Positions 1 through 7,716 of a DNA stretch of 43,248 bases are shown here, one piece after another. The stretch comes from Caldilineales bacterium (lineage in GTDB: Bacteria; Chloroflexota; Anaerolineae; Caldilineales; Caldilineaceae). The notes beneath the pieces were generated by a model. That model was not told the DNA's origin. It did no database searches and worked only from the letters and a program-made list of their open reading frames with translations. Each line of letters begins with the position of its first letter. Positions within the stretch are counted from its first letter, which is position 1. The stretch spans positions 1 through 43,248 of the forward strand of contig JAAXGZ010000141.1 of NCBI GenBank assembly GCA_012271135.1, given 5' to 3'. The translations under genes and the position numbers were made by a program.

Positions 1-1025
1 TTGAGCAGGCTGCCGCCCGCCGCGCCGCGGATGGTGTTGTGGCCCAGGGTCAGGAACTTGAAGTCGAACAGCGGATCGGGGCGCAGGCGTCCGGTCACCG
101 TGGCCATGCCCGGTACGGATCCCGCCAGCCGATCCAGCCGCGGCTGGGGTCGGTCCTCGGCCTCCCGGTAGATGATGGCCTGATCCGGTGCCGACGGCAG
201 CCGCAGCTGCTGCGGAAGCGGATTGTATTCCCGCCAGGTCTCCAGGATCTCCTCGGCGGTGGGCTTGACGTCGAATTCCACGCTGATGGCCTCCAGATGG
301 CCGTTGCGGGTGGCCACGCGGTTGCAGTGCGCCGAGATGCGGAAGTCCGGGGGGATAATCCGCTCCCCGTCGAAGCGCCCCAGCAGCTTGTGCGGCTCCT
401 TTTCCTCGACCTTGGCCTCTTCGCCGGCAATGTACGGCACGATGTTGTCCAGGATGTCCATGCTGGGAATCCCGGGGTAGCCGGCGCCGGATATGGCCTG
501 CATGGTGCAGACGAACAAGCGAGAGATGCCGAAGCGTTCGTGCAGGGGGTGCAGTGCGGAGACCAGGTGGGTGGTGGTGCAGTTGGCGTTGGTGACGATG
601 TAGCCGCCCCAGCCGCGCCGCCGCTGCTGGATTGGGATCAGGCCGATGTGGTCCGGGTTGACTTCGGGGATGAGCAGGGGTACATCGTCCGCATAGCGGT
701 AGGCGCCGGCATTGCTGTAGACGCCGTAACCCGCCTGGGCGAAAGCCCTCTCGGCCGTGCGGGCCTGGTCGGTCGGCAGGCCGCTGAACACGATTGTGCA
801 TTCGATGTCGGGTTCCACCGGCTGCACCACCATGCCCCGGACGGCCGCCGGCATCGGATCGCGCAGTATCCAGGTACAGGCTTCGGCGTACGGTTTGCCC
901 GCGCTGCGCTCCGAGGCACAGACCGCGGTCAGACGGAACCAGGGATGCTTGTCCAGCAGCGACACGAACCGCTGCCCAACAGCGCCGGTGGCGCCCAGGA
1001 CACCTACGTCAATCCGCTTGTTCAT
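1..1025 (-). CDS. asd: Aspartate-semialdehyde dehydrogenase, C-terminus cut by window edge
   Basis: Makes L-aspartate 4-semialdehyde from aspartyl phosphate with NADPH, the second step from aspartate to threonine, methionine and lysine. The frame opens with MNKRIDVGVLGATGAVGQRF, a Rossmann fold with the GATGAVG dinucleotide loop, and carries the catalytic-cysteine segment TNANCTTTHLVSAL near residue 160. The last visible residues (HNTIRGAAGGSLLN) are the conserved C-terminal helix, so only a few residues are missing. The NANC rather than NPNC signature points to the archaeal/fungal-like subfamily, also found in some bacteria. It lies 40 nt downstream of hom on the same strand, consistent with co-transcription. 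The 341 codons seen are open throughout. Assignment is secure; only the 3' end is unseen. Confidence 0.93.
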   Translation of the reverse strand, partial: MNKRIDVGVLGATGAVGQRFVSLLDKHPWFRLTAVCASERSAGKPYAEACTWILRDPMPAAVRGMVVQPVEPDIECTIVFSGLPTDQARTAERAFAQAGYGVYSNAGAYRYADDVPLLIPEVNPDHIGLIPIQQRRRGWGGYIVTNANCTTTHLVSALHPLHERFGISRLFVCTMQAISGAGYPGIPSMDILDNIVPYIAGEEAKVEEKEPHKLLGRFDGERIIPPDFRISAHCNRVATRNGHLEAISVEFDVKPTAEEILETWREYNPLPQQLRLPSAPDQAIIYREAEDRPQPRLDRLAGSVPGMATVTGRLRPDPLFDFKFLTLGHNTIRGAAGGSLL

Positions 1026-1065
1026 GGTCTGCAACAGGTACCTGACTCCGGTCAATTGGGAATGA

Positions 1066-2169
1066 TTATGGATGGGCGAAGGCCAAGTCGACAACATCAC
1101 TCAGGACGCCGGCTGCAGTGGCGTCCACCCCGGCGCCCCGTCCTTGGAGGACCAGGGGCTGGGGGTTGTACCAGCCGCTGCGGAACTGGACCAGGTTGTC
1201 GGTGCCCCGGAGCTGTCCCAGGGGGCTGTCCAATGGTACTTCCTGCAGGCCAACCCGCACGGAATCCTCCGACACCGAGGCCACATAGCGCAGGCAGGCA
1301 TCCCGCCGGGCCGCGGCCGCGCACCGGGTTTGGAAGCCTTGGTTCAGGGAAGGCAGCGCCTTCATGAACTCGTCCACGGTCAGGTCCGCAGCCTCCTCGG
1401 GATACAGGCTTTCAATCCCAACATCCGCCAGCGACAGGCCCAGACCAATGCCGCGCGCCAGAATTAGGGCCTTGCGCGCCACATCCACACCTCCCAGGTC
1501 GTCCCTGGGATCCGGCTCGGTGTAGCCCGAAGCCTTGGCCTCGGACACGACTTCGCTGAAGGCCTGTCCCTGCTGCAGGCCGGTCATGACATAGCCCAGC
1601 GTGCCGGACAGCGCACCTTCCACCGAGGCCACGGCATCTCCGCTGCTGATCAGGCGGTGCAAGGTGGCTACGACCGGAAGTCCCGAACCCACGGTGGTCT
1701 CCCATCGGCTGCGTCCCAGATTCCAAGTTCCTTGGGGGGTGTGGGTCAACCGGTCCCAGACGGCCAGGTCCTGGGTCAGCGGTTTCTTGTTGGCCAAGAC
1801 AATGCGGTGGCCCGTCTCCAATGCCCACTGCAGGGCGTCGGCCGTCGCGTCGGCCGCCGAGCAGTCCACCACCACGGATTCCGGAGCGGCCCCCTGTTGC
1901 GCCGCTGCCAGGGGCGAATCACAGGTGCCGCCGTTGGTCCATTCGGCCAACGGCCGGCCGGCTGCCTTGTGCTTCAGAATGGCCGCCAGTTCGGTGTCCG
2001 GAAGGCCACTGCCCCCGGTGCAGACCAAGCCTTGGCTGTCGCTGACGGCGCGGATGGACAGGCGCAGGCCGTAGTGGCGATCGTGAAAGGCGCGTTGGCT
2101 CAGAACCTGGGAGACGAAAGAACGACCAACGCTACCCAACCCCAGCACAACGACGGGTACATCAACCAT
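1066..2169 (-). CDS. hom: Homoserine dehydrogenase
   Basis: Reduces aspartate semialdehyde to homoserine, the branch-point metabolite for methionine and threonine. The 367-residue protein starts with a Rossmann motif (VVVLGLGSVGRSF), has the KKPLT segment typical of the family around residue 130, and the substrate-binding EGALSGTLGYVM stretch. It lacks the C-terminal ACT domain of the longer, threonine-inhibited enzymes (usual length about 430), so feedback control by threonine may be absent or lie elsewhere. The ATG at 2169 has a GAGGAG about 17 nt upstream, unusually far, and no other in-frame start lies closer to it. It follows lysC after 149 nt and precedes asd by 40 nt. The gap before it holds a hairpin and a promoter-like -10 element, so it may be partly independent of the upstream riboswitch. 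Confidence 0.92.
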   Translation of the reverse strand: MVDVPVVVLGLGSVGRSFVSQVLSQRAFHDRHYGLRLSIRAVSDSQGLVCTGGSGLPDTELAAILKHKAAGRPLAEWTNGGTCDSPLAAAQQGAAPESVVVDCSAADATADALQWALETGHRIVLANKKPLTQDLAVWDRLTHTPQGTWNLGRSRWETTVGSGLPVVATLHRLISSGDAVASVEGALSGTLGYVMTGLQQGQAFSEVVSEAKASGYTEPDPRDDLGGVDVARKALILARGIGLGLSLADVGIESLYPEEAADLTVDEFMKALPSLNQGFQTRCAAAARRDACLRYVASVSEDSVRVGLQEVPLDSPLGQLRGTDNLVQFRSGWYNPQPLVLQGRGAGVDATAAGVLSDVVDLAFAHP

Positions 2170-2205
2170 GAATCGGGTGAATCCGTCTCCTCGGGATAAG
2201 CGCGA

Positions 2206-2214
2206 ATTCTAGCA
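2206..2214 (-). promoter_or_regulatory. Possible internal promoter (extended -10) for hom
   Basis: Read on the minus strand this is TGCTAGAAT, an extended -10 (TG-n-TAGAAT) lying 37 nt before the hom start codon. No good -35 hexamer sits 16-18 nt upstream, which is tolerated for extended -10 promoters. If active it would transcribe hom-asd independently of the SAM riboswitch in front of metX. Confidence 0.4.
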
Positions 2215-2282
2215 CAGCAAACAACGCCGGAATTCAGTCCTCCGCGAAGGGTTTCGGACCGGATTCGGTCAGGAAAATGCCG

Positions 2283-2298
2283 TCGGACACGCGTGTCC
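2283..2298 (-). terminator. Perfect 16-bp palindrome between lysC and hom
   Basis: CGGACACGCGTGTCCG is a perfect inverted repeat 20 nt downstream of the lysC stop. Read in the direction of lysC transcription it is followed six bases later by a short TTTT run, so it could be a weak intrinsic terminator or attenuator between lysC and hom. A protein-binding site is an alternative. The fold is certain as sequence; the function is inferred. Confidence 0.4.
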
Positions 2299-2318
2299 GG
2301 CACGGATTGCCGGGGCAG

Positions 2319-3743
2319 TCAGCCGGTCGGCTGTGCCAGGTTGAAGGCCCGGTGCAGGGCGTTGACCGCGGCGTCGGCGGCATCCCGCACCACCACCAGG
2401 CTGATCATGGTGTCGCTGGCGCCCTGGGCGATGGACACAACGTTGATCCGGGCATCGCCCAGGGCTGAGAAGACCCGGGCCGCGATGCCCGGCGTATGGC
2501 GGATGGCCTGGCCCACGGCGGCCACGATGACGATGTCGGGATCACCGTCGATGCGTTCGATGTAGCCGCGGTCCAGCTCCATTGAGAACTCCCAGCGCAG
2601 GGCGTTGATCACCATGTCGGCCGAATCATCCGGAACCACGAAGCAGATGCTCTGCTCACTGGAACTTTGGCTGATCATGAGCACGTTGGCGTTCACGTCC
2701 GACACGGCGCGGAAGGCCCGGGCCGCGATGCCCGGCACGCCGATCATGCCGCGTCCCTCGATCATGATCATGTTCATGTCCCGGATGGCCGAGATCGCCT
2801 TGATCCCGGCCTGCTTCACACGGTGTTCGCCCGCGATGACCCGGGTGCCGACATGATCCGATTCGAACGTATTGAGGACCCGCAGTTCGATGCCCTTGCG
2901 GATGGCGGGCCGCACGGTCTTGGGATGGATTACGCGGGCACCGTAGTAGGCCAGTTCGGCGATCTCGGGGAACGTGATTTCGCGCAGCGAGCGAGCGTCC
3001 GGCACCACCTTGGGATCGGCGGTCTTGACTCCGCTGACATCGGTCCAGATTTGGATTTCGTCGGCGTCCAGGGCCGCTCCCAGAATGGCTGCCGAATAGT
3101 CCGACCCACCCCGACCCAGTGTCGTGTGGAGCCCGTCAAACGTGGAGCCGATGAAGCCTCCGGTGACCACCGCCCTGCCCTGCGCCAACAGGGGTGTCAA
3201 CTGTGTTTGGCAGCGTGATTCGGTCTCGCTGACCAGGGGTTCCGCCGCGCCGAAGTTGTCGTCGGTCACAATGAGCGAACGGGCGTTGGCGTGCACCGCC
3301 GAAACGCCGGCGGACTTCAGCACCTCGGTCAGCAGCGGCGCCATCACCTGTTCGCCCGTGCCGCAGATCCAGTCGTTGCCGCGGGGCGTCAACTCGCCCA
3401 GCACGGCAATGCTGTCCAGGACCCGCCGCAACTGGCGGATGGTTTCCTCCAGATCCTGGGTGAGGCGCCAGCGCACGTCGGCATCGTCGACGAGCGTCTC
3501 CGTCACCTCCGCATGTTTGGTGCGCAGAAGATTGCAGGTGGCTTCGGTCCGGTCCTGGTCGGCGTTGGCCGCAGCCTGGGCCGCGTCGGACAGCAAATCC
3601 GTCACGCCGCTCATGGCGCTGGTGACCACCACCACGCCCGGACGCCTCTGCTGGGCGGCCAGTTCCCTACGCACGATGATGGCTACCTGCCGCAGGGCAT
3701 CCACACTGCCGACGGACGTGCCGCCGAACTTCATCACTATCAT
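2319..3743 (-). CDS. lysC: Aspartate kinase with C-terminal ACT domains
   Basis: Phosphorylates aspartate, the entry step to the aspartate-family amino acids. The 474-residue protein begins MIVMKFGGTSVGS (the KFGGTSV nucleotide-binding signature), has the GRGGSDYSA loop near residue 215 and two C-terminal ACT-like repeats (MIMIEGRGMIGVPGIAAR and IVIVAAVGQAIRHTPGIAAR) that bind regulatory amino acids. Size and layout match monofunctional AKIII-like or ThrA-N-terminal-like kinases. The frame is open upstream to 4040, but that extension is the antisense-free shadow of metW. The ATG at 3743 is chosen because the conserved N-terminus starts there and a GGAGA lies about 10 nt before it. It is 44 nt after metW and co-directional with metX-metW, so SAM may control it through the riboswitch. 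Confidence 0.93.
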   Translation of the reverse strand: MIVMKFGGTSVGSVDALRQVAIIVRRELAAQQRRPGVVVVTSAMSGVTDLLSDAAQAAANADQDRTEATCNLLRTKHAEVTETLVDDADVRWRLTQDLEETIRQLRRVLDSIAVLGELTPRGNDWICGTGEQVMAPLLTEVLKSAGVSAVHANARSLIVTDDNFGAAEPLVSETESRCQTQLTPLLAQGRAVVTGGFIGSTFDGLHTTLGRGGSDYSAAILGAALDADEIQIWTDVSGVKTADPKVVPDARSLREITFPEIAELAYYGARVIHPKTVRPAIRKGIELRVLNTFESDHVGTRVIAGEHRVKQAGIKAISAIRDMNMIMIEGRGMIGVPGIAARAFRAVSDVNANVLMISQSSSEQSICFVVPDDSADMVINALRWEFSMELDRGYIERIDGDPDIVIVAAVGQAIRHTPGIAARVFSALGDARINVVSIAQGASDTMISLVVVRDAADAAVNALHRAFNLAQPTG

Positions 3744-3787
3744 TGGGGGATTTCTCCGCAGGGAGGCAACGCGAGCCGAATGCTCGC

Positions 3788-4399
3788 TCAACGGGTGTTC
3801 GGCGCCTGGAGCACGAAGACACCGGTGGTGGCCCGCCACTTGGCCGCCGCGGTATTCTTCACCATCCGCGGCCCGGCCAGGAAAATCGAGTCGACCACCT
3901 GAATCCGCTCGGCCAGACAGAACTCCAGGAAGTCGGCAATGGTGACCGCCTGCCAGCGCCTTTCCCCGTGCCAGGGTTCGGGGAGGATGGGGGCCTCGGG
4001 CATGCGGCCGTTCAGGACCAGGTTGATCCGGGCTCGCCAATGGCCCCAGTTGGGCAGGCTGACAACGACCTGACGGCCCACCCGCATCATCTCCCGCAAG
4101 ACGCGGACCGGCCGATTGAGGTAGTGAAGGGTCTGGCTCAGGATGACATAGTCCACGGACTGGTCCGGATAGTCCTTCAGACCGTCGTTGAGGTTGCCCT
4201 GAACCACGGTCAGGCCCTTGCCGACGCAGTCCAGGACGGCTTCCTCGTGCAGTTCGATGCCGGTTCCCCGGACAGCCTTGGCCTCGATCAGGTAGGCCAG
4301 CAATTCGCCCGTGCCACAGCCAAGGTCGAGCACTCGGCTTCCCTCGGTCACCAGTTCGGTGATGGCAGTCAGGTCAGGCCGGGCCCGTACGTCGTGCAT
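3788..4399 (-). CDS. metW: MetW, class I SAM-dependent methyltransferase-fold protein
   Basis: MetW is almost always encoded next to metX and is needed for full methionine synthesis in several bacteria, apparently as a partner or activator of MetX; its own methyl acceptor is uncertain. The 203-residue product shows the SAM-binding motif I (VLDLGCGTGELL, residues about 23-34), the acidic GTGIELHEE strand, and the MetW-specific SLPNWGHWRARINLVLNGRMP stretch in two halves. It starts 12 nt after the metX stop without a clear ribosome binding site, which suggests translational coupling. Length matches the family (about 190-210). Identification is confident from sequence plus neighbour; the biochemical role is from family knowledge. 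Confidence 0.9.
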   Translation of the reverse strand: MHDVRARPDLTAITELVTEGSRVLDLGCGTGELLAYLIEAKAVRGTGIELHEEAVLDCVGKGLTVVQGNLNDGLKDYPDQSVDYVILSQTLHYLNRPVRVLREMMRVGRQVVVSLPNWGHWRARINLVLNGRMPEAPILPEPWHGERRWQAVTIADFLEFCLAERIQVVDSIFLAGPRMVKNTAAAKWRATTGVFVLQAPNTR

Positions 4400-4411
4400 G
4401 CGGCGGTTGGT

Positions 4412-5605
4412 TCAGGCCTGGCCCGCGGCCAACCCGTTGAGGTAGTTGGTCAGGATGCGGGTCATCCGATCCGGTTCCAGGAGGAACGCGTCGTGGCCCC
4501 AGACGCTGTCGATGTCGACGTAGGTGACGGCAATGCCCAGGGCGTTCAGGGCCCGTACCAAGTCGCGGCTCTGATGGCTTGGGTAGAGCCAGTCGCTCGT
4601 GAAGCTCAGCACCAGGAATTTGACGTCGGACGCCTGGCGGAAGGCATCCGCCAGCCGGCCCGTGGCCTGGGTCAGATCGAAGTCGTCCATGGCTTTAGTG
4701 ACATAAAGGTAGGCGTTGGCGTCAAAGCGCTCCGGAAACTTCTGGCCGTTGTACAGGAGATAGCTCTCCACCTGGAATTCCGGCTTCAGGAAGTCGCGGC
4801 CGGTGCGGCCGGAGCCGGCCTCCCGATGCAGCCGGTCGCCGAACTGCTTTTCGTGCATGGACTGTTCGGACAGATAGGTGATGTGGCCCACCATGCGTGC
4901 CACGGCCAGGCCGGCGTCCGGCTTGTCGGCCCGGTCGTAGTAGTCGCCTCCGTGCCAGTACGGATCGCGCGTAATCGCCTCGCGGCCGACGGCATCGAAG
5001 GCAATCTGCATCGGGCTGTGGCGCGCGGTGGTGGCAATTGGCATGGCGCTCACCAGGCGGTCGGGATGGTGGGAGGCCCACTGCAGGACCTGCATGCCGC
5101 CCATGGAACCGCCGGCCACGCTGAGCAGCTTCGCGATGCCCAAGTGGTCGATCAGGCGGACCTGTGCCTCCACCATGTCGGCAATGGTCACAATGGGGAA
5201 GTCGAGGCCCCAGTGCCGGCCCGTGGCGGGATTGATTTCGGCCGGTCCGGAGGTGCCGGAGCAACTGCCCAGGACGTTGCTGCAAATCACGAAGAAGCGG
5301 TTGGTATCGAAGGCTTTGCCGGGTCCGATGCAGTCATCCCACCAGGGTCGCGATGTGGGACGGTCGGGCATACGCCCGGCCGCATGCTGGTTGCCGCTTA
5401 GCGCGTGGCAAATCAGGATCGCGTTGCTCCGGTCCGCATTCAATTCGCCGTAGGTTTGATAGGCCAGTGCAACCTCCGGCAGCGTCTCGCCGCAGGCAAA
5501 CCGGAAGGGACCGAACCTCAGGAACTGGTCCACGGCCTGAATCTCACCCTGGTATCTACCATTGAGTGCAACGGCAGGAGGCGGCTGGGCTACGGCTTCT
5601 GACAT
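4412..5605 (-). CDS. metX: Homoserine O-acyltransferase (MetX family)
   Basis: Activates homoserine by O-acylation (acetyl- or succinyl-CoA) for sulfhydrylation to homocysteine. The 397-residue alpha/beta hydrolase carries the nucleophile elbow AGGSMGG (Ser167), the acid in SFTSDWLYP (Asp338) and the catalytic His in GHDAFLL (His371), in MetX order. The acyl donor cannot be told safely from sequence: both activities occur in this fold. ATG 5605 is preferred; a TTG directly before it is in frame. An AGGGGG lies 7-8 nt before the ATG, inside the 3' arm of the riboswitch terminator, so the ribosome binding site is probably hidden when that hairpin forms. First gene of the metX-metW-lysC-hom-asd series. 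Regulation by SAM is directly visible upstream. Confidence 0.94.
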   Translation of the reverse strand: MSEAVAQPPPAVALNGRYQGEIQAVDQFLRFGPFRFACGETLPEVALAYQTYGELNADRSNAILICHALSGNQHAAGRMPDRPTSRPWWDDCIGPGKAFDTNRFFVICSNVLGSCSGTSGPAEINPATGRHWGLDFPIVTIADMVEAQVRLIDHLGIAKLLSVAGGSMGGMQVLQWASHHPDRLVSAMPIATTARHSPMQIAFDAVGREAITRDPYWHGGDYYDRADKPDAGLAVARMVGHITYLSEQSMHEKQFGDRLHREAGSGRTGRDFLKPEFQVESYLLYNGQKFPERFDANAYLYVTKAMDDFDLTQATGRLADAFRQASDVKFLVLSFTSDWLYPSHQSRDLVRALNALGIAVTYVDIDSVWGHDAFLLEPDRMTRILTNYLNGLAAGQA

Positions 5606-5630
5606 CAAAAAACCCCCTGTCGGAAGGGGG
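5606..5630 (-). terminator. Riboswitch-controlled intrinsic terminator ahead of metX
   Basis: On the minus strand CCCCC-TTCCGACA-GGGGG is followed at once by TTTTTT, a textbook intrinsic terminator ending next to the metX ATG. The segment just before it (CTCTTCATC) can pair with the 3' strand of the riboswitch P1 helix (GATGAGAG), giving the alternative antiterminator. The GGGGG arm also serves as the likely metX Shine-Dalgarno. Confidence 0.9.
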
Positions 5631-5658
5631 ATGAAGAGGGTCCCGGACAGACCGCGCT

Positions 5659-5765
5659 CTCATCTCCCAGAACGAATTCTGTCGGAATTAGCACCCTGCC
5701 CGGTGGCGGCGGACGGGTTGCCGAAGCTTCACAGGGCCGATTCCCTCCACTTCTCTGGATGAGGC
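5659..5765 (-). promoter_or_regulatory. SAM-I (S-box) riboswitch aptamer
   Basis: The minus strand reads, in order, the S-box conserved blocks: P1 5' strand CTCATC, the AGAGAAGTGGAGGGA block, the GGCCCTGTGAAGC block, CGGCAACC, GGTGCTAATTCC, and the closing AGATGAGAG whose GATGAG pairs with P1. The order and spacing match the SAM-I family, which binds S-adenosylmethionine and, when bound, frees the terminator downstream. It sits between a consensus promoter and metX, so high SAM should shut off metX and whatever reads through from it (metW, lysC, perhaps hom-asd). Confidence 0.95.
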
Positions 5766-5786
5766 AACCATTCAGTTGTGACCGGG

Positions 5787-5815
5787 ATTATGGCTGTGCG
5801 GCCACCCGGTGTCAA
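5787..5815 (-). promoter_or_regulatory. Sigma-70-type promoter of the metX operon
   Basis: Minus-strand TTGACA (5815-5810), a 17-nt spacer, then CATAAT (5792-5787). A start about 7 nt downstream would place the transcript's 5' end near 5780, about 15 nt ahead of the riboswitch P1 helix. Confidence 0.8.
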
Positions 5816-6232
5816 ATCCACAAGCGACAGCACTGGTGCAGTTTCGTTGACATTGATGCGAGTCCGACAAGCACACAGGTCCCCTTTTCTTGTTGGCAGA
5901 CCTGGAACGAGACGGGGTGGTGGTCGTGGTAACCAACGACGATCCCGTCCATGGGTTGGCCCGGCAGTTCGCCGTCCTGTAGTGCCGGCAGGGTCCGTTT
6001 GGGCCAGGACCGTCAGTATCTGTCGGCTGTCTCGGAGACATGGGACCACATCGCCCCGATCGACCGCATGCTGCATTGTCTCAGCCCTGTATGAACCAGA
6101 CTGGGACATCTCTCGAGAGAGCGACCCGGGAGCAGGTACGTTCCAAGCGGCAGCCTAATCTGGTTCCGGTTGCGGTGAAGTTACCGGTCTGTTTGGTACT
6201 TGGACGAAACTTCCGGGACTTATATCCGATAG
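5816..6232. other. Stretch without a recognisable gene
   Basis: Open frames exist on both strands (for example 5778-6158 plus and 5729-6109 minus, about 126 codons each), but their translations are Arg/Pro/Ser-rich, lack any motif I know, and the minus frame runs into the riboswitch. One plus-frame fragment (LLADLERDGVVVVVTNDDP at about 5892-5950) looks protein-like and ends at a stop soon after, so this may be decayed coding DNA. A perfect 12-bp palindrome TCTCTCGAGAGA lies at 6109-6120. Confidence 0.4.
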
Positions 6233-6259
6233 TTGACAGTCGAACTCTTGTGCTATAAT
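6233..6259 (+). promoter_or_regulatory. Promoter in front of the tnpB relic
   Basis: TTGACA (6233-6238), a short 15-nt spacer, and TATAAT (6254-6259) preceded by TG one base upstream (extended -10, TGCTATAAT). It points at the tnpB remnant and probably marks the left part of the element. An imperfect hairpin (GGACCCG/CGGGCCC) follows at about 6274-6297. Confidence 0.6.
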
Positions 6260-6361
6260 TGCTGCGAAAGAGAGGACCCGACTGTGAACCGGGCCCTCGA
6301 CCGGACACGGTGATGGGGACACCGTGGCCAGCACCCCAAGTCTACAACGCAGGAGCCCCGG

Positions 6362-7651
6362 ACCGTCATACGGACACTGCGCGTGCGTCTGTATCCCGGC
6401 ACCGCCGCGAACGGCCAGTACCAGGAGCAACTGGCAGGAGCCTGCCGGTTCGCCTGGAACCACGTGCTGGCCGGGCACGAGACGGGCTACCGGAGGTAGA
6501 AGACGTCCGGCAAGCTGGAGGATATCCGGGCAGTCCGACCTTCTTCACGCTGGGCCAGCGATTCACGCAGTTGCGGAACGCACCCGGCAACGCGTGGCTG
6601 CAGGCCTACCGCTACGAAATCGTCCGGTACACCTGCAAGGACATGGGCGACGCCCATGCCGCGTTCTTCGACCCGGACCGTCCGGACCACGGGCGTCCGC
6701 AGTACAAGGCCACGTATGCACACAGCCCGCCTTCACCATGCCGTCCCACGGGCGCATCGAGGACGGGAGGCTGTACATCCCGAAGATGGGCTGGACACGG
6801 CTTGGACCGATTCTTCGGTACGCCGACGGCAAGCCTCTGACGGTGCGGGTCAAGCAGGAGTCGGAGGGCCAGCAGCCGAAGTGGTACGCCTCCATCGTGT
6901 TCGAGGTGCCGGTCGACCACCCGGACGTGTGCCAGCCGGCGGCTGAGGGTGCAGTCGGCGTCGACCGCAACGTGGGGCAGGCCACGGACAGCACGGGCGA
7001 AGTCCATGCCCTCCCCGACCCTTCCGTTGAAGACGCGAAGATTCAAGCGGTATCAGCGCAGGACGGCCCGGCAGCAGAAGGGCTCCCAACGCCGTCGCGG
7101 GACCGCCGGGAAACTGCGCAAACTCCAGCGCAGGAAGGCTCGGCACCGGGACACGGTCACACACCGGATCAGCCGGAAGATCGCAGACACGGCCCACACC
7201 GTCGTGCTTGAGGACCTGAACACCAAGGCCATGACGAAGAGTGCGAAGGGCACGGTCGAGAACCCCGGCCGGAACATGCAGCAGAAGGCGGGACTCAACC
7301 GTTCCATCCCGGCGTCCGGATGAGGACAGCTGAAGCGCAAGCTGGTCTACAAGGCCGGCCAGGGGGTGTTCGTGGACCCGGTCTACACTTCGCAAGCCTG
7401 CAGCCTGTGCGGGCACACAGCCAAGTCAAACCGTCGCGTGCGGAGCCTGCGGGTTCCAGGCGCATGCCGACCACAATGCGGCGATCAACATTCTGGTGCG
7501 GGCGGGCCTTCCGTCCGCACCCGTTTCGGCCCGCGGGACTGGAGCTGCTGCACGGCGAGGAGCGCTCCCTCCCTGGTCGGCCGCAAGGCCAACCAAAGGG
7601 ACTCCCGCGACCCGTGAACCGGATATGCGTGGTGTCCACCATCGTATATAA
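6362..7651 (+). pseudogene. tnpB: Decayed tnpB (IS200/IS605-family RNA-guided nuclease), no tnpA
   Basis: TnpB is the RuvC-like, omega-RNA-guided nuclease carried by IS200/IS605 and IS1341-type elements. Its order is intact across three frames: TLRVRLYP...ACRFAWNHVLAGHE near the start, an in-frame TAG at 6497-6499, LGQRFTQLRNAPGNAWLQ, PSHGRIEDGRLYIPKMGW, the first RuvC Asp in GVDRNVGQATDSTGE, VVLEDLNTKAM with the RuvC Glu, an in-frame TGA at 7321-7323 where the family usually has Trp, a zinc-finger half CSLCGH, then CGACGFQAHADHNAAINIL with the last RuvC Asp. At least four frame changes and two stops mean it is not functional. No TnpA transposase is visible, as in solitary IS1341-like elements. 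The 3' end is rich in small inverted repeats (GGAGCGCTCC, TGGTG-TC-CACCA), as expected where omega-RNA overlaps tnpB. Boundaries are approximate. Confidence 0.88.
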
Positions 7652-7716
7652 GCCCCAAACTTCCACTTCTACGGTTATGCGGAAGGTCTATCCCGAAGGT
7701 TTCATGTCCATGAGGG

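Noticed and set aside
39..1367. 442-codon open frame on the plus strand
   Set aside because: It lies opposite asd and hom; its translation is Arg/Gly/Pro-rich with no motif, typical of antisense frames in GC-rich coding DNA.
3744..4040. N-terminal extension of the aspartate kinase
   Set aside because: It overlaps metW in another frame and lacks family similarity; the conserved N-terminus with its ribosome binding site begins at 3743.
3743..5401. 552-codon open frame on the plus strand
   Set aside because: Antisense to metX and metW, whose catalytic motifs are intact; the antisense product has no domain features.
6259..6840. Intact gene in the tnpB region
   Set aside because: Motifs of TnpB are spread across three frames with two in-frame stops, so none of the single open frames is a real full-length gene.
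7321..7323. TGA in tnpB as another selenocysteine codon
   Set aside because: Family members usually have Trp here, and the gene has several other lesions, so this is decay.
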